From Gammaproteobacteria bacterium (GTDB lineage: Bacteria; Pseudomonadota; Gammaproteobacteria; Pseudomonadales; Azotimanducaceae), in contig JAPOYV010000057.1 in the NCBI GenBank assembly GCA_026706385.1, forward strand, positions 1 to 64,000: a DNA stretch of 64,000 nucleotides, read 5' to 3'. Numbering within the stretch: the stretch's first letter is position 1; the number at the start of each line of letters is the position of its first letter. The notes beneath the pieces are model-generated. The model was given only the letters and a program-made list of their open reading frames with translations. It was not told the origin of the DNA and ran no database searches. Shown piece after piece: positions 8,505 through 16,858 of this stretch. Both the position numbers and the translations under genes were made by a program.

Positions 8505-8562
8505 GGCGTCGATTCCCTTCCAGCCTGGTCCGCGCCCGCGGCCCGTCAAGGCGGCCCTGCGG
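8505..8562 (+). repeat. Intergenic repeat, copy 4, abutting a truncated gene
   Basis: CCTGGTCCGCGCCCGC then GTCAAGGCGGCCCTGCGGG. This is nearly identical to 5339-5380 but is followed directly by the DUF4326 coding sequence, without the usual partner arm or a ribosome site. Confidence 0.6.
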
Positions 8563-8811
8563 GTGCCGCCGTGGGGCAATCCCTTCCCCATCTCCGGGCG
8601 CTACGGCAACCGCGACGACGTCATCGAGCGCTACCGCCGCGACCTGTGGCGCCGCATCCGCTCGGGCGAGCTGCCGCTCGACGAGCTCGCCGCCATCGCC
8701 GGCATGCCGCTCGCCTGCTGGTGCCACCCGAAGCCCTGCCACGCGGCGGTCCTCGCCCGCGCCGCGCGGTGGGCTGCGGAACGGCTCGAAAAAAGTTCCG
8801 AGACCGCCTGA
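8563..8811 (+). CDS. DUF4326 family protein, probably 5'-truncated
   Basis: The 82 residues have the DUF4326 core: WGNPF near the start, IERYRRDLWRRI, and ACWCHPKPCHAAVLARAA near the end, with Cys and His positions typical of the family. Family members normally begin with about 15 more residues before WGNPF (an N-x-R-...-GRPSKWGNPF type start). Here the frame opens with GTG CCG CCG inside an intergenic repeat. I infer that recombination at the repeat removed the first codons. Function unknown. Confidence 0.65.
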   Translation: MPPWGNPFPISGRYGNRDDVIERYRRDLWRRIRSGELPLDELAAIAGMPLACWCHPKPCHAAVLARAARWAAERLEKSSETA

Positions 8812-9052
8812 AACGCCCCGGCGCCCGGCGGTTTCTCCTGCGCCTTTCCGCTTACCAGATGCTGAACACGCGGCGCTTGACCGCCTGTTTCGGACCGCGC
8901 TAGAAGGGCTCCGCTTGCTTGTCGGCCATGCCGACGTTGCCGCCTAACCGCGGCGTTGTGAGCACGTCAGACCGACCCGGAGGGGCAGACCGCCCCGAAG
9001 GGAAGGTCGGCACCGACGGGTCTTTTCGTCAACCTGCTTGAGGAGAAAGACC

Positions 9053-9310
9053 ATGGCAGCTCGAAGGACACAGAAGTCCGAACAGGCTCCGGCCATGCCG
9101 AAGTACCTGGGCGTTTTCGTCACCGAGGAATACCAAGTCGTCGTAGACGGCGAAACGGAGACGAAGACGAGCTACACCCGCGTGGGAGCGGCGTTCCCCC
9201 ATCGGAAGGGATGCGGCTTCAACATCGAGATCACGGAAGGGATCTCGGTCAGCGGCCAGCTCGTCGCCCTGCCCCCGCGTCCGCGCGAGGAGCAGAGCTC
9301 GGCCAGCTGA
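9053..9310 (+). CDS. Small hypothetical protein, last gene of the left run
   Basis: ATG at 9053 is preceded by TGAGGAGAAAGACC, so it is preferred to 9038. The 85 residues are basic at the N-terminus, then beta-rich: YLGVFVTEEYQVVVDGETET, RVGAAFPHRKGCGFNIEI, then SVSGQLVALPPRPREEQSS. Short proteins of this form occur in many plasmids and ICEs, but I know no function. The 240 bases before it contain a GC-rich hairpin region (about 8966-9020) that could act as a leader. Confidence 0.7.
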   Translation: MAARRTQKSEQAPAMPKYLGVFVTEEYQVVVDGETETKTSYTRVGAAFPHRKGCGFNIEITEGISVSGQLVALPPRPREEQSSAS

Positions 9311-9337
9311 GCCCGGCGCGTCGATGCCGTGACGGCC

Positions 9338-9365
9338 GGAAGGGGGACAGCAATGTCCCCCTTCC
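9338..9365 (+). terminator. Perfect 12-bp hairpin ending the left gene run
   Basis: GGAAGGGGGACA, loop GCAA, TGTCCCCCTTCC, 28 bases after the stop of the preceding gene. There is no long U-tract, so it could be a terminator or an RNA-stabilising 3' end. It also lies downstream of the convergent gene at 9555-11315. Confidence 0.7.
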
Positions 9366-9554
9366 ACTCAATCCTCCTCCACCCGTCGCTCTCCAGCGAC
9401 CGGCCGCCTCCTTCCCACGCGTCAACAAATCCCTACCATCGCTAGCCTACGACCGAGACTCGACCGCGACCCGGCCACTCCCGCGTTGACTTCAACGCAG
9501 TCGACATTAACGGCAACCACATCTCGCAGAGTACGCCGCTACGCCCTCCATAGC

Positions 9555-11315
9555 CTATTCCTCTCCCGCCTCCTGCTCTCTAGACGGCCATCCAAACTCC
9601 GCGAACCTTGCGACATCCTCTTCGTCCGGGAACAGCACCAGCTTACACTCCTCCCCGCCCGCGTTATCCATACACTCTTCCCCTCTCCGAAGCACGTACG
9701 CGTACGTCCCCAAGGGCCCAACCAACAGTTTCCCGTCCGCGCTGGCCTCGGCCGAGCCTTTCAGCGAAATCGCAACAAACGGCCCGTTCTCGACGCCCAC
9801 GCTCTCTACCACGTCACCGAAGTGCTCGTTCAAATTGACCAACGCCACCAGGCCATGCCATGCCGCACTAGTCACCTCCATCGACCCCTTGTTCCTTCCT
9901 TCCACCGTGGCGCCAACCAACTGCGACACCGCCGCCTCCAACTCCCTGCGATCGGTCACATTTCGCCCAATATCCCTAGCCCGGCCAATGATCTCCTCCG
10001 CCTCTTTCCGTTCTTCAATACTGAAGAACTCGTCGGCGTCGTCGACGTTTGCGATGATCCCCACCCTCACCCTTTCAGAGTCAGACATCTCGATTGGCAC
10101 ACCATCGACCTCGACCCGCTCCCGTTGCCGTTCAACCACATTCCCAGTGTTTCTCTCTTCCCCTTCCAACAGGTCGGGCGTCACCTCGCCGCTCAAAGTG
10201 GCCTCCGATATGAGCGAAACGACAACCTCTCTAGTCTGCTCTTCCCGTTGCCTCTCCTCTCCAGAGATCTTAATCACCCTCGTCCGCGTCTCCGTCTTCG
10301 TCCATCTCTGGTTCTTTCGTTTCGAATACTGCTTCGGCGTGACCCCGATGGACAAGCCCTCTTTGTCCCCGTCCGGGGTCACCTCGAAGTTAACGCTACT
10401 CGATCGCGCCACAGGCAAGAGCGCGTCCCTCATCATCCCGGACACTTCTATATCCCTTGATCGGTTTCCCAGATCGTCGTTCGCTACGATCACAAATCTG
10501 TATTCCCTTTGATCCTTGTGTTCTACATCCTTGACAAAAAGCGGGTAAATCTTCGCGAGCGCCGACTCCTGATGTGCATTCAAGAAGTCGTACACGTTAC
10601 TCGTATAAAGGACGGGGCCGTGCAATACCTTCAGAGAGTCATGCGACGACACGACTGACTTCGTGCCCGTGGCCTTGTGAGTGAACTTCCCCCCTTTCGA
10701 GTTTGGTCCAAGCTGATCTATAAACATCAGTCCCAGAGCCTGCGCGAATTTCCTTGGTTGATGGATCGTAGTAAAGTCATTGTAGGTCGCTGGCAGCTTC
10801 CGGGATAGCCTTCCCCATTCATCCCTCGACGCCGGCCGGATCGCTGTACAAAATATCCATGAGCCGGTGCCGAACGTGTAACTCTCCGTACTCCGGTTTG
10901 AATTCCGGCTCGTATGCGGCCCGAGCTTTACATTCCGTACCCCCAACTGGTGCAGCGCTTGTTCCTGTTCGCTGCGCTCAGCCACGTACTCCTGCTCCTC
11001 ACGCTCTGCCTCCTCGTTGTATGCTCGCCCTTCCTGCTCATCGCGGATCAACGTTTCTCCTACGTCCTGGAACCGATGGGGGCTTGAGATTCGTATCGTG
11101 CTACTGTGAGCTAGGCTGTATTCGGACTCAATTCCCTTGACCAATACTCGGTCCGCCCAATCGTGAGCGGCTTGGCCTACATCCACGTATTGGACGATCA
11201 ACAACTGACCCCCATCGGACGTGAGCATGGCGTCCGTGAGGACCGCAGGTTCGCTACATCCTTCATCACCCGCTCCCCGTCCTGCCGACTGTTCCCCGGA
11301 CGACTTCGATTCCAT
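9555..11315 (-). CDS. Large orphan cargo protein of unknown function
   Basis: This 586-residue soluble protein is encoded in a segment with much lower GC (roughly 53%) than its neighbours, a sign of recent arrival. Upstream is AAGGAGGACTC, a good ribosome site but about 13 bases from the ATG. The first 130 residues are acidic and glutamate-rich (YNEEAEREEQEYVAERSEQE). The middle has ESYTFGTGSWIFCTAIRP, and KIYPLFVKDVEHKDQREYRF, where the REYRF end recalls DUF2971-like proteins. The rest is charged and helical. There are no membrane segments. Its placement as a lone gene in a mobile element suggests cargo, perhaps defence, but nothing in the sequence proves that. Confidence 0.6.
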   Translation of the reverse strand: MESKSSGEQSAGRGAGDEGCSEPAVLTDAMLTSDGGQLLIVQYVDVGQAAHDWADRVLVKGIESEYSLAHSSTIRISSPHRFQDVGETLIRDEQEGRAYNEEAEREEQEYVAERSEQEQALHQLGVRNVKLGPHTSRNSNRSTESYTFGTGSWIFCTAIRPASRDEWGRLSRKLPATYNDFTTIHQPRKFAQALGLMFIDQLGPNSKGGKFTHKATGTKSVVSSHDSLKVLHGPVLYTSNVYDFLNAHQESALAKIYPLFVKDVEHKDQREYRFVIVANDDLGNRSRDIEVSGMMRDALLPVARSSSVNFEVTPDGDKEGLSIGVTPKQYSKRKNQRWTKTETRTRVIKISGEERQREEQTREVVVSLISEATLSGEVTPDLLEGEERNTGNVVERQRERVEVDGVPIEMSDSERVRVGIIANVDDADEFFSIEERKEAEEIIGRARDIGRNVTDRRELEAAVSQLVGATVEGRNKGSMEVTSAAWHGLVALVNLNEHFGDVVESVGVENGPFVAISLKGSAEASADGKLLVGPLGTYAYVLRRGEECMDNAGGEECKLVLFPDEEDVARFAEFGWPSREQEAGEE

Positions 11316-11790
11316 ATTCGTGTGAGTCCTCCTTCACTGCTTTTCGTTCTTCATCTCGGTCGCGCGAGAGCATCCCCAGCCCCCGCCGCCGAGACCCGCA
11401 CCAAACTTGATGCAACAACCTCGCGCTCGCTCCGCGATGCCATTAGGCTCGCCAGCTCCAAGGCTTGCAGACCACGCCCACTTCAAACCCTCGCAGCCTT
11501 CAGATAACGCCCGTGCCCGAACAAAACTGCGGAGTCTAGTCCGCCGATACCGCCCGTACCACCGGAGGTTCCGCCCACGGGTAAGCCTTCTCCGCTTGCG
11601 CCCGCACAACCGCCGTTCTACAACGAGTGCGCTTGTCTGTCGGCCGTCGCCGACGTGGCCGTTCCGGACGGCACGGCGTCGAGCAGGGAAGCCGCGACCG
11701 CGGCATGGCAAAGGGCCCCTCCCAGGGCCCACTCAACCCCTCGGGGCGGCTCCCCGACGGGCGCGCTCCGACGGTCCAAGGAGCGTTTCA
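11316..11790. other. Gap without a convincing gene
   Basis: Between the divergent starts at 11315 and 11791. One plus-strand frame (about 11505-11700) reads as a proline-rich stretch (PPIPPVPPEVPPTGKPSPLA) with Cys residues but has no start codon, so it may be a gene remnant. A GGGCCCCTCCCAGGGCCC hairpin lies at about 11707-11730. Confidence 0.4.
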
Positions 11791-12118
11791 ATGGAGAAAC
11801 TGTTTGGACTGGATGTCGTCGTAGACGACAACCTCCACGGCCGCGCGGTCGCGGAGGGCTTTCGGATCGCGGACGAGGACGAACTCTACGGCTGGCTCGC
11901 CGACCAGGCGCGCGCAACCGGCGGCTGGCCCCGGTGCGGGTGTGCGCGTCGCGGCACGTGCTGCCTCGACCACCGCGTGGTCAAATCCTCGACGGGCGGA
12001 CTCGCCCTGCAGAAACTCGACTTCCGCACAGGGGAGCCGCGCGCCGGAGCGCCACCGCCTCGAACGCGAGGCGCGCATCTGGGGCCACCGGCACACCAAT
12101 GCCCAAGCCTGGCTGTAG
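11791..12118 (+). pseudogene. Small Cys-rich protein, frameshifted
   Basis: ATG follows CCAAGGAGCGTTTCA. Residues 1-80 read MEKLFGLDVVVDDNLHGRAV, then WPRCGCARRGTCCLDH, a compact cysteine cluster. Near 12044-12050 the frame changes. The continuation ERHRLEREARIWGHRHTNAQ ends with a stop at 12116-12118. Adding one G restores a protein of about 109 residues. I do not know the family. The Cys cluster suggests metal or nucleic-acid binding. Confidence 0.5.
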
Positions 12119-12293
12119 CGGGATCCTCGACACCGCCACGCCGCACCGCCCCTCCGGGGGCGGTGCGGACTCCTTCGCCAGCCCCCAATGCGCCGCCCCC
12201 GCTCATGCGCCACGCCTCCCCAACGATCCTTGATGGCGACTCGCCGAAGAAGTCGGGACAATCTATCCCCATGCACCCACTCCAAATCGCCGC

Positions 12294-13046
12294 ATGACCG
12301 ACCTCGCCCTCCAACTCGGCGGACACCTGTTCGTCCTCCTCGTCGCCGCGATCGCGTGGGGTCTCGACAACAAGTGGCGCGACCGCCGTACCCGCAACCG
12401 GCGGAAATGGACGCACATCCTCCTGGCGGCCATCGTCCTCGCCACGGTGATCAACGGCGCAACCACATGGCGCGGCCACAACCAGCAACAAGCTCACCAA
12501 CAGCGACTTGCCCGCATCGACCAAGGGGTCAACCAACTGGTCAGGCTCGGGCGCGAACGCAATCCCGGACTCACGGAGCGGGAGGCTCTCGAGGGCGTTG
12601 TCGCGGAGGTCCACACTCTACGCGAGCGAACCACCGCGCTTGAGAGCGACCTCCGGGGCGTCGAGAGGTACGCTGCCGTCGCCGAACTCAACGTACTCGG
12701 CCTCAAGGGCCTGGGCGGTGCGGGCATCAAAGAGACAAGCCCGCTCTCGCGCCTGCTCCAGGATGCCTATACGGTAGTGTCCAACGGCCAAACCACGTAC
12801 CACGCGCGGTGCGACCAGACCGGGATCGCCGCCCTTGAACGCTCGGCAGAGTTCAATCCGGACTTCCCGTTCGCACACTGGGCTCTGGCGTCGTGCGCAC
12901 GACAGAACAACAATCCGAACTGGCAAACCCATGCACAACGCGCTGTGGAAATACTCAAGCATACGACCCGGATCGCCGGACATCGCCCCGAACACCAAGA
13001 AGCGCTCCAACAACTCACCGACTGGCTCACGAAAGCCGGCTTTTGA
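12294..13046 (+). CDS. Membrane-anchored coiled-coil/TPR-like protein
   Basis: This 250-residue protein has two N-terminal hydrophobic helices (about residues 7-23 and 41-57: HLFVLLVAAIAWGL and ILLAAIVLATVI), a basic loop between them, then a coiled coil at residues 60-125. The C-terminal 100 residues contain TPR-like helices (TGIAALERSAEFNPDFPFAH, then QTHAQRAVEILKHT). The bulk probably faces the cytoplasm. The family was not recognised. It is flanked by an upstream gap and a perfect hairpin downstream (13134-13154), which suggests a single-gene transcript. Confidence 0.65.
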   Translation: MTDLALQLGGHLFVLLVAAIAWGLDNKWRDRRTRNRRKWTHILLAAIVLATVINGATTWRGHNQQQAHQQRLARIDQGVNQLVRLGRERNPGLTEREALEGVVAEVHTLRERTTALESDLRGVERYAAVAELNVLGLKGLGGAGIKETSPLSRLLQDAYTVVSNGQTTYHARCDQTGIAALERSAEFNPDFPFAHWALASCARQNNNPNWQTHAQRAVEILKHTTRIAGHRPEHQEALQQLTDWLTKAGF

Positions 13047-13133
13047 GGCGGCCCAGCCCACTAAGACTACCTGCTAGCAGTACCCGCCAGCCGAAGGACT
13101 CTCGTTCTGATCGGTGGCGGGAGTGCGGTCGGA

Positions 13134-13154
13134 CCCCTTCCCGACGGGAAGGGG
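13134..13154 (+). terminator. Perfect 9-bp hairpin
   Basis: CCCCTTCCC, loop GAC, GGGAAGGGG, between the convergent ends of the coiled-coil gene and the mini-ORF at 13171-13302. It could serve both strands. Confidence 0.6.
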
Positions 13155-13170
13155 CCGTCCCGCTGGCGCA

Positions 13171-13302
13171 TCACACCACGTTGAACAGCTGCAACAGCCC
13201 GATAATCGCCGCTATGGCGGTGCCCACGACGATCGCCGTGTGCACGAGTTCGAGCATGTCGCTGCCGGTCCGCGATGCGTGCACCGGATTGCGCCGGTTC
13301 AC
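13171..13302 (-). CDS. 43-residue single-TM miniprotein
   Basis: GTG start preceded by GGAGGAACCGCA. The protein is VNRRNPVHASRTGSDM, then one hydrophobic helix (about residues 20-40: VHTAIVVGTAIAAIIGLLQL), ending FNVV. It is too short for normal gene calling but has an excellent ribosome site and a clear N-in basic head. The size and layout match those of the 43-residue miniprotein at 42035-42166. Possible roles are a membrane toxin, a holin-like protein or a small membrane adaptor. Confidence 0.55.
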   Translation of the reverse strand: MNRRNPVHASRTGSDMLELVHTAIVVGTAIAAIIGLLQLFNVV

Positions 13303-13522
13303 TGCGGTTCCTCCAAACGAAGAAGCCCGCCGGCGAACCTCGCCCCGCCGGGGAAGGTCCCCGACGGGATGGGCCAGGACGGCCCGGTCTTGTCACGCTG
13401 CGCGATTGCGCAGCAGCCTGCTTCACACGCTAACCCCGGAGGGCCGGCCACGCCAGGTCGAACCCGGCAGTAAAGCAGGGACATTGATACGGCCGCGGCC
13501 GCCCGGATGCAATCGGAAAAGT

Positions 13523-13539
13523 CTTAGCGGCCTGCTAAA
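13523..13539 (+). promoter_or_regulatory. 17-bp dyad, copy 1 (CTTAGC-N5-GCTAAA)
   Basis: CTTAGCGGCCTGCTAAAGG, overlapping the stop codon of the gene at 13524-14078. A-rich AAAAGT precedes it. Related copies are at 32056, 33145, 33254, 35554, 41520 and 45963. Confidence 0.6.
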
Positions 13540-14078
13540 GGCCGCCCCTGCCGGTCGCCTTCGCACCGACCGCCGCGTCCGGCGCGCACGGCGCGCCCGC
13601 CCGCGTAGCCGAGGTCGACGATCCGGCGGATCATGCGCGCGCGGTCGCGGATCGACGCGTGGTGCGGGTTGAACACGCCCCGGCAGCGCGCCGTCGCCGT
13701 GACCGCCGCCGTCGCCGCGCAGGCGGCATCGAACGCGACGACCAGGTCCGCCAGCCGCGCCGCCTCCACCGTGCGGATGCGCAGCCTGCGCTGCCCGCCG
13801 TCGTCCCAGCCTGGCGACCCGTCGTCCGCGCAGTCCAGCGCCACGCGCGCGAACTCGCGCAGTCCCACCACCCACCGGTTCACCGCTTCCTCCGCCCGGC
13901 CCAGGGTCTCGTCGATCTCCCTCAGGCGGCCCTTTCCGACGTCTGGAGGCGCGCCGCGAAGCGCGCGCACGCCGGCGTCGAAGTGGGCGACCCCGGGGAT
14001 GAACCGGCCGTCCTCCGCGCGGCCGTCCCACAGCAGCCGCGCCGTGATCGACTCCAGCGCGACCCGCCTCGTCGGCAC
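13524..14078 (-). CDS. ICE protein, PFL_4669-like family
   Basis: GTG start three bases from the previous stop. The 184 residues begin VPTRRVALESITARLLWDGR, then FIPGVAHFDAGVRALRG, and later ATARCRGVFNPHHASIRDRA. The order of TARLLWDGR near the start and GxxGLxxF-like spacing matches, as I remember it, the integrating-element family named after PFL_4669 (TIGR03761). Its role is not well known, though some related genes act in regulation. It is the last gene of the long minus-strand operon. The tail GRPLAGR is encoded by the 17-bp dyad. Confidence 0.55.
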   Translation of the reverse strand: MPTRRVALESITARLLWDGRAEDGRFIPGVAHFDAGVRALRGAPPDVGKGRLREIDETLGRAEEAVNRWVVGLREFARVALDCADDGSPGWDDGGQRRLRIRTVEAARLADLVVAFDAACAATAAVTATARCRGVFNPHHASIRDRARMIRRIVDLGYAGGRAVRAGRGGRCEGDRQGRPLAGR

Positions 14079-14080
14079 CC

Positions 14081-15472
14081 CTACCGCCCGCGCCCGGCGC
14101 GCGGCCCTGGCGCCGCGGAGCCGTCGACCTCTCCCCTGGCACCGCCGTCCGCATAAACGGTCGCGTCTCCGTCGAGCGGATTCCGCTCGCACGCGTAGAC
14201 GCGGTTGCGCCACGCCGACACGGCGCCGAAGGCGCGGGCGTCGCACCAGGCGAACACCGAACGCAGCGTGCGGTCGACGCGCACGGCGAGGCGGTCCGGG
14301 CGGGGCGGCTCGATGCGGTTCATGTAGAGCGTGCCGCCGTCCTCCGCCAGGCGCGAGCGCGCCAGCGCGAAGAACCCGCGCGTCTGCAGGTGCGCGGGGG
14401 TCGTGGCGCGGTCCGCGAACGCGTCCAGCACGATGGCGTCGAACGGCCCCTCGTGGCGCACCAGGTACGCCCGGCCGTCCATCGCCACGTAGTCGCCGCC
14501 GCGGGGGCCGGGACCAAGGAACGCGTCGGCCGCCTCGGGCAGGCGCGGGTCGACGTCGACGTAGACGATCTCCGCGGCCCGGGCCGGGCGCCCGCGCCCG
14601 AACGTGAATCCCCCGGCGCCGATCACCAGCACCCGGGCGGGCCGCCGGCCGGGGAGATCGCCGTAGACCTCGTCCTCGATCCACTCGATGTACGGGTGGC
14701 CGATGCCACCGCCGTCCTCGCGGCTCGCGTTCTGGCCGTTGACGCGCAGGAAGCGCACGCCGTCGGCGTCCGTCTCGACCGCGTAGTCGGCATGCGCCGT
14801 GGACAGGACGTAGGCGTTGCGCTCGGCCGCCAGGTTCGCGCCGACGACGACCGCGGCCGCCGTGCCCGCCGCCCACAGGCGCCAGCCGAACCGGTCCCGC
14901 ACCGCGAGCGCGGCGAGCAGGAGCAGTCCCGTCACCAAAGCAACCGACGCCGCGACGCCCAGGTGCTGCATGACCACCAAGGCCGTCAGCAGTCCGCCCG
15001 CGACGTTGCCGAGGGTGCTCGCCGAGAACGCGCCGCCGGCCTTGCCGGCGGCGGTGTCCCCCCGGCCACTGCCGACCAGGAGCACCACCGTCTGCGCCAG
15101 CAGGTAGGCCGCGGGGCCCACGCCGACCGCCGCGTACGCGCCGACCTGCCACGGCACCGGCAGCGGCGCGGTGGCGCCGAACAGGAACGCCACCCCGAAG
15201 TGCGACAGCCAGAACGCCGACCAGGCGGCCGACCACGCGAGATTGCGCGCCGTCCTCTCCGCGGGATCGCCCTCGAACCGGCCGCCGGCCCCGTAGCCGA
15301 GCGCCAGCGCCGCCAGGAACGCGGTGACCACGATGGCGGTCGTGCCGACCGACTGCCCCGCGACCGGAACCAGCACGCGCAGCGCGGTCATCTCGATCGC
15401 GAGCGAGCAGTAGCCTTCCACCAGCAGCAGGACGGTCGCCGCCGCCGGCCCGATCCGCCGTTCAGCGCCCAT
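14081..15472 (-). CDS. Membrane-bound spermidine-synthase-like protein
   Basis: This 463-residue protein has seven or eight hydrophobic helices in its first 210 residues (for example ATVLLLVEGYCSLAIEMTAL and ALVTGLLLLAALAVRDRFGW). The second half is a Rossmann methyltransferase-type domain of the polyamine synthase family: RVLVIGAGGFTFGRGRPARA (GxGxG loop), IVYVDVDPRLPEAADAF, then FDAIVLDAF. This is the fused transporter/spermidine-synthase architecture. The usual reaction is aminopropyl transfer from decarboxylated SAM. Whether this one acts on putrescine or another substrate is unknown. Its placement inside a conjugation operon is unusual. Confidence 0.82.
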   Translation of the reverse strand: MGAERRIGPAAATVLLLVEGYCSLAIEMTALRVLVPVAGQSVGTTAIVVTAFLAALALGYGAGGRFEGDPAERTARNLAWSAAWSAFWLSHFGVAFLFGATAPLPVPWQVGAYAAVGVGPAAYLLAQTVVLLVGSGRGDTAAGKAGGAFSASTLGNVAGGLLTALVVMQHLGVAASVALVTGLLLLAALAVRDRFGWRLWAAGTAAAVVVGANLAAERNAYVLSTAHADYAVETDADGVRFLRVNGQNASREDGGGIGHPYIEWIEDEVYGDLPGRRPARVLVIGAGGFTFGRGRPARAAEIVYVDVDPRLPEAADAFLGPGPRGGDYVAMDGRAYLVRHEGPFDAIVLDAFADRATTPAHLQTRGFFALARSRLAEDGGTLYMNRIEPPRPDRLAVRVDRTLRSVFAWCDARAFGAVSAWRNRVYACERNPLDGDATVYADGGARGEVDGSAAPGPRAGRGR

Positions 15473-15707
15473 CGTCGCGCACCCTGGCGGCGTACCAGAC
15501 GGCCTGCACCGCGTCCTCGACGCGCCGGAGCTGCGCCTTCATGGCGAACCAGTCCCGGCCCGCGTCGGCCGCCTCGAGCGCCCCGGCGAGCCCCTCGAGG
15601 GCCATGCGACGCGCCGCGTCCAGCTCCCGGTCGTCCGATTCGCGGTCGACGCCGGGATACGTCCCGCCGATGCCGTCGCGCACGCCGGTCCGGCGACGCA
15701 CGGTCAC
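15462..15707 (-). CDS. Small helical protein, overlaps the synthase gene
   Basis: GTG start behind GAGGGGGCCGG. It encodes about 81 residues (VTVRRRTGVRDGIGGTYPGV, then DRELDAARRMALEGLAGALE and QLRRVEDAVQAVWYAARVRD). It overlaps the synthase start by 11 bases, which suggests coupled translation. It is acidic and helical with no membrane segment. I do not recognise it. The reading frame is well conserved in composition with its neighbours. Confidence 0.5.
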   Translation of the reverse strand: MTVRRRTGVRDGIGGTYPGVDRESDDRELDAARRMALEGLAGALEAADAGRDWFAMKAQLRRVEDAVQAVWYAARVRDDGR

Positions 15708-15730
15708 CCGGCCCCCTCGCACCCGTCCGC

Positions 15731-16621
15731 CTACCGCGGCCGGCGGACCCGGCCGCCGAACGCCCACGCGGCGGTTCGCGCCGCGTAGTCCTCGACGTGT
15801 CCGGCCTTGCGCCGCCGGACGTCGGGACACGCCGCGAGCGCGGCGGCGACCTCGTCCTGCGCGAACCCGGCGAGCGCCATGCGCCGGCAGGCCGCGGCCT
15901 CGGCGCGGCTCATGTCCGTGGCGGCGCCGTCGCGCCGCACCAGGGCGCCCACCTCCCGCGCCAGGAACGCCTGCGGGTCGTGCCGGATCGACCTTGCACG
16001 ACCCGCGCGCGCCACTCGCGCGGCCGTCGCCGCCCGTTTCGCCTCCTTCGCCTGCAGCCGCGCCTCGGCGTCGGCGACGAGCTCCTCCGCGCGCGGCGTG
16101 ACGCGTCCCTTCGCCTCCACCACGACCACGAACGGGTAGTCCCCGTTGCCGTCGCGATGCTTCGCCTTGCGGTTCGCGAACCCCGCCGCGCGGCCGAGAT
16201 GGCGGAAGTCGACCCAGGCCGGATCGCCGCCGTACCGGGCGGCGAGCACCTGGCCGGCGCAGGTGCCGAGCTTCGGTCCGAGCTCGCGGCCGACGCGGAA
16301 CCACGCCTGGTGGTTGCCGGGACTCGTCTCCACGACCGCGGCCGCCCGCAGTCCGTCCGCCGCGACGGCCGCGAGCGCCTCGGCGTCGAGATCGTCGACC
16401 AGCACGCAGGCCGTGGTGGCGGGGCGGAAGTAGACGTGGGCGCCCGCTCCGTTCCGTCGCCTCAGCCAGCCGAGCGCCTGCATCGCCTGCCGGCCGCGCC
16501 AGGTGCGCCGCGTCATGCGGCCGTCGAACACCGCGAACTCGTAGAGCTTCGCCGGCACGGCGTTCAGAAGCCGGTCGAGTTCCCGCGCCGCGGTATCCGG
16601 GCGGACGGCGCGGTCACTCAC
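15731..16621 (-). CDS. RepB-type DNA primase of plasmid/ICE family
   Basis: About 296 residues. The centre has GAGAHVYFRPATTACVLVDD, SPGNHQAWFRVG, and YGGDPAWVDFRHLGRAAGFANR, which match the RepB primase fold of plasmids such as RSF1010 relatives (acidic LVDD and the H-x-x-R-x-x-GF-N region). A basic coiled segment (ARLQAKEAKRAATAARVARA) follows. I chose GTG at 16621 (VSDRAVRPD). ATG at 16651 is also possible but has no ribosome site and overlaps the plus-strand gene. Likely role: priming of the transferred strand. Confidence 0.72.
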   Translation of the reverse strand: MSDRAVRPDTAARELDRLLNAVPAKLYEFAVFDGRMTRRTWRGRQAMQALGWLRRRNGAGAHVYFRPATTACVLVDDLDAEALAAVAADGLRAAAVVETSPGNHQAWFRVGRELGPKLGTCAGQVLAARYGGDPAWVDFRHLGRAAGFANRKAKHRDGNGDYPFVVVVEAKGRVTPRAEELVADAEARLQAKEAKRAATAARVARAGRARSIRHDPQAFLAREVGALVRRDGAATDMSRAEAAACRRMALAGFAQDEVAAALAACPDVRRRKAGHVEDYAARTAAWAFGGRVRRPR

Positions 16622-16649
16622 CGGCCGCGTCCGGTTTCGGAGAAACGCC

Positions 16650-16850
16650 ATGAACGACCGACAGCGACAACGCACCACGACCCGCCGCGGACCGGGCTTC
16701 GGCCGGCGCCTGCTGGCCGCGCTCCTGACGGGCGCCGACGAGGCGCTCGCGCGGTCCCGCGCGGAAGCGGACGAGGCGGCCGGCGAGGACGACCAGTGCC
16801 GCCTCAGGCCGGACTACAGCCGGCTCACCCGCGGCTACGAGGAGCTCTGA
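16650..16850 (+). CDS. Small hypothetical protein opposite the operon
   Basis: A 66-residue plus-strand ORF in the 237-base gap between the TraG-like and primase genes. It starts at an ATG with CGGAGAAACGCC in front. It is basic at the N-terminus (RQRQRTTTRRGPGFGRRLLA) and acidic after it (ALARSRAEADEAAGEDDQ), ending LRPDYSRLTRGYEEL. The good ribosome site argues that it is real. It is convergent with the TraG-like gene. Confidence 0.45.
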   Translation: MNDRQRQRTTTRRGPGFGRRLLAALLTGADEALARSRAEADEAAGEDDQCRLRPDYSRLTRGYEEL

Positions 16851-16858
16851 GGCGCCGG

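Noticed and set aside
11334..11732. Minus-strand ORF (132 residues) upstream of the low-GC gene
   Set aside because: Arg/Gly-rich, no ribosome site, crosses a hairpin.
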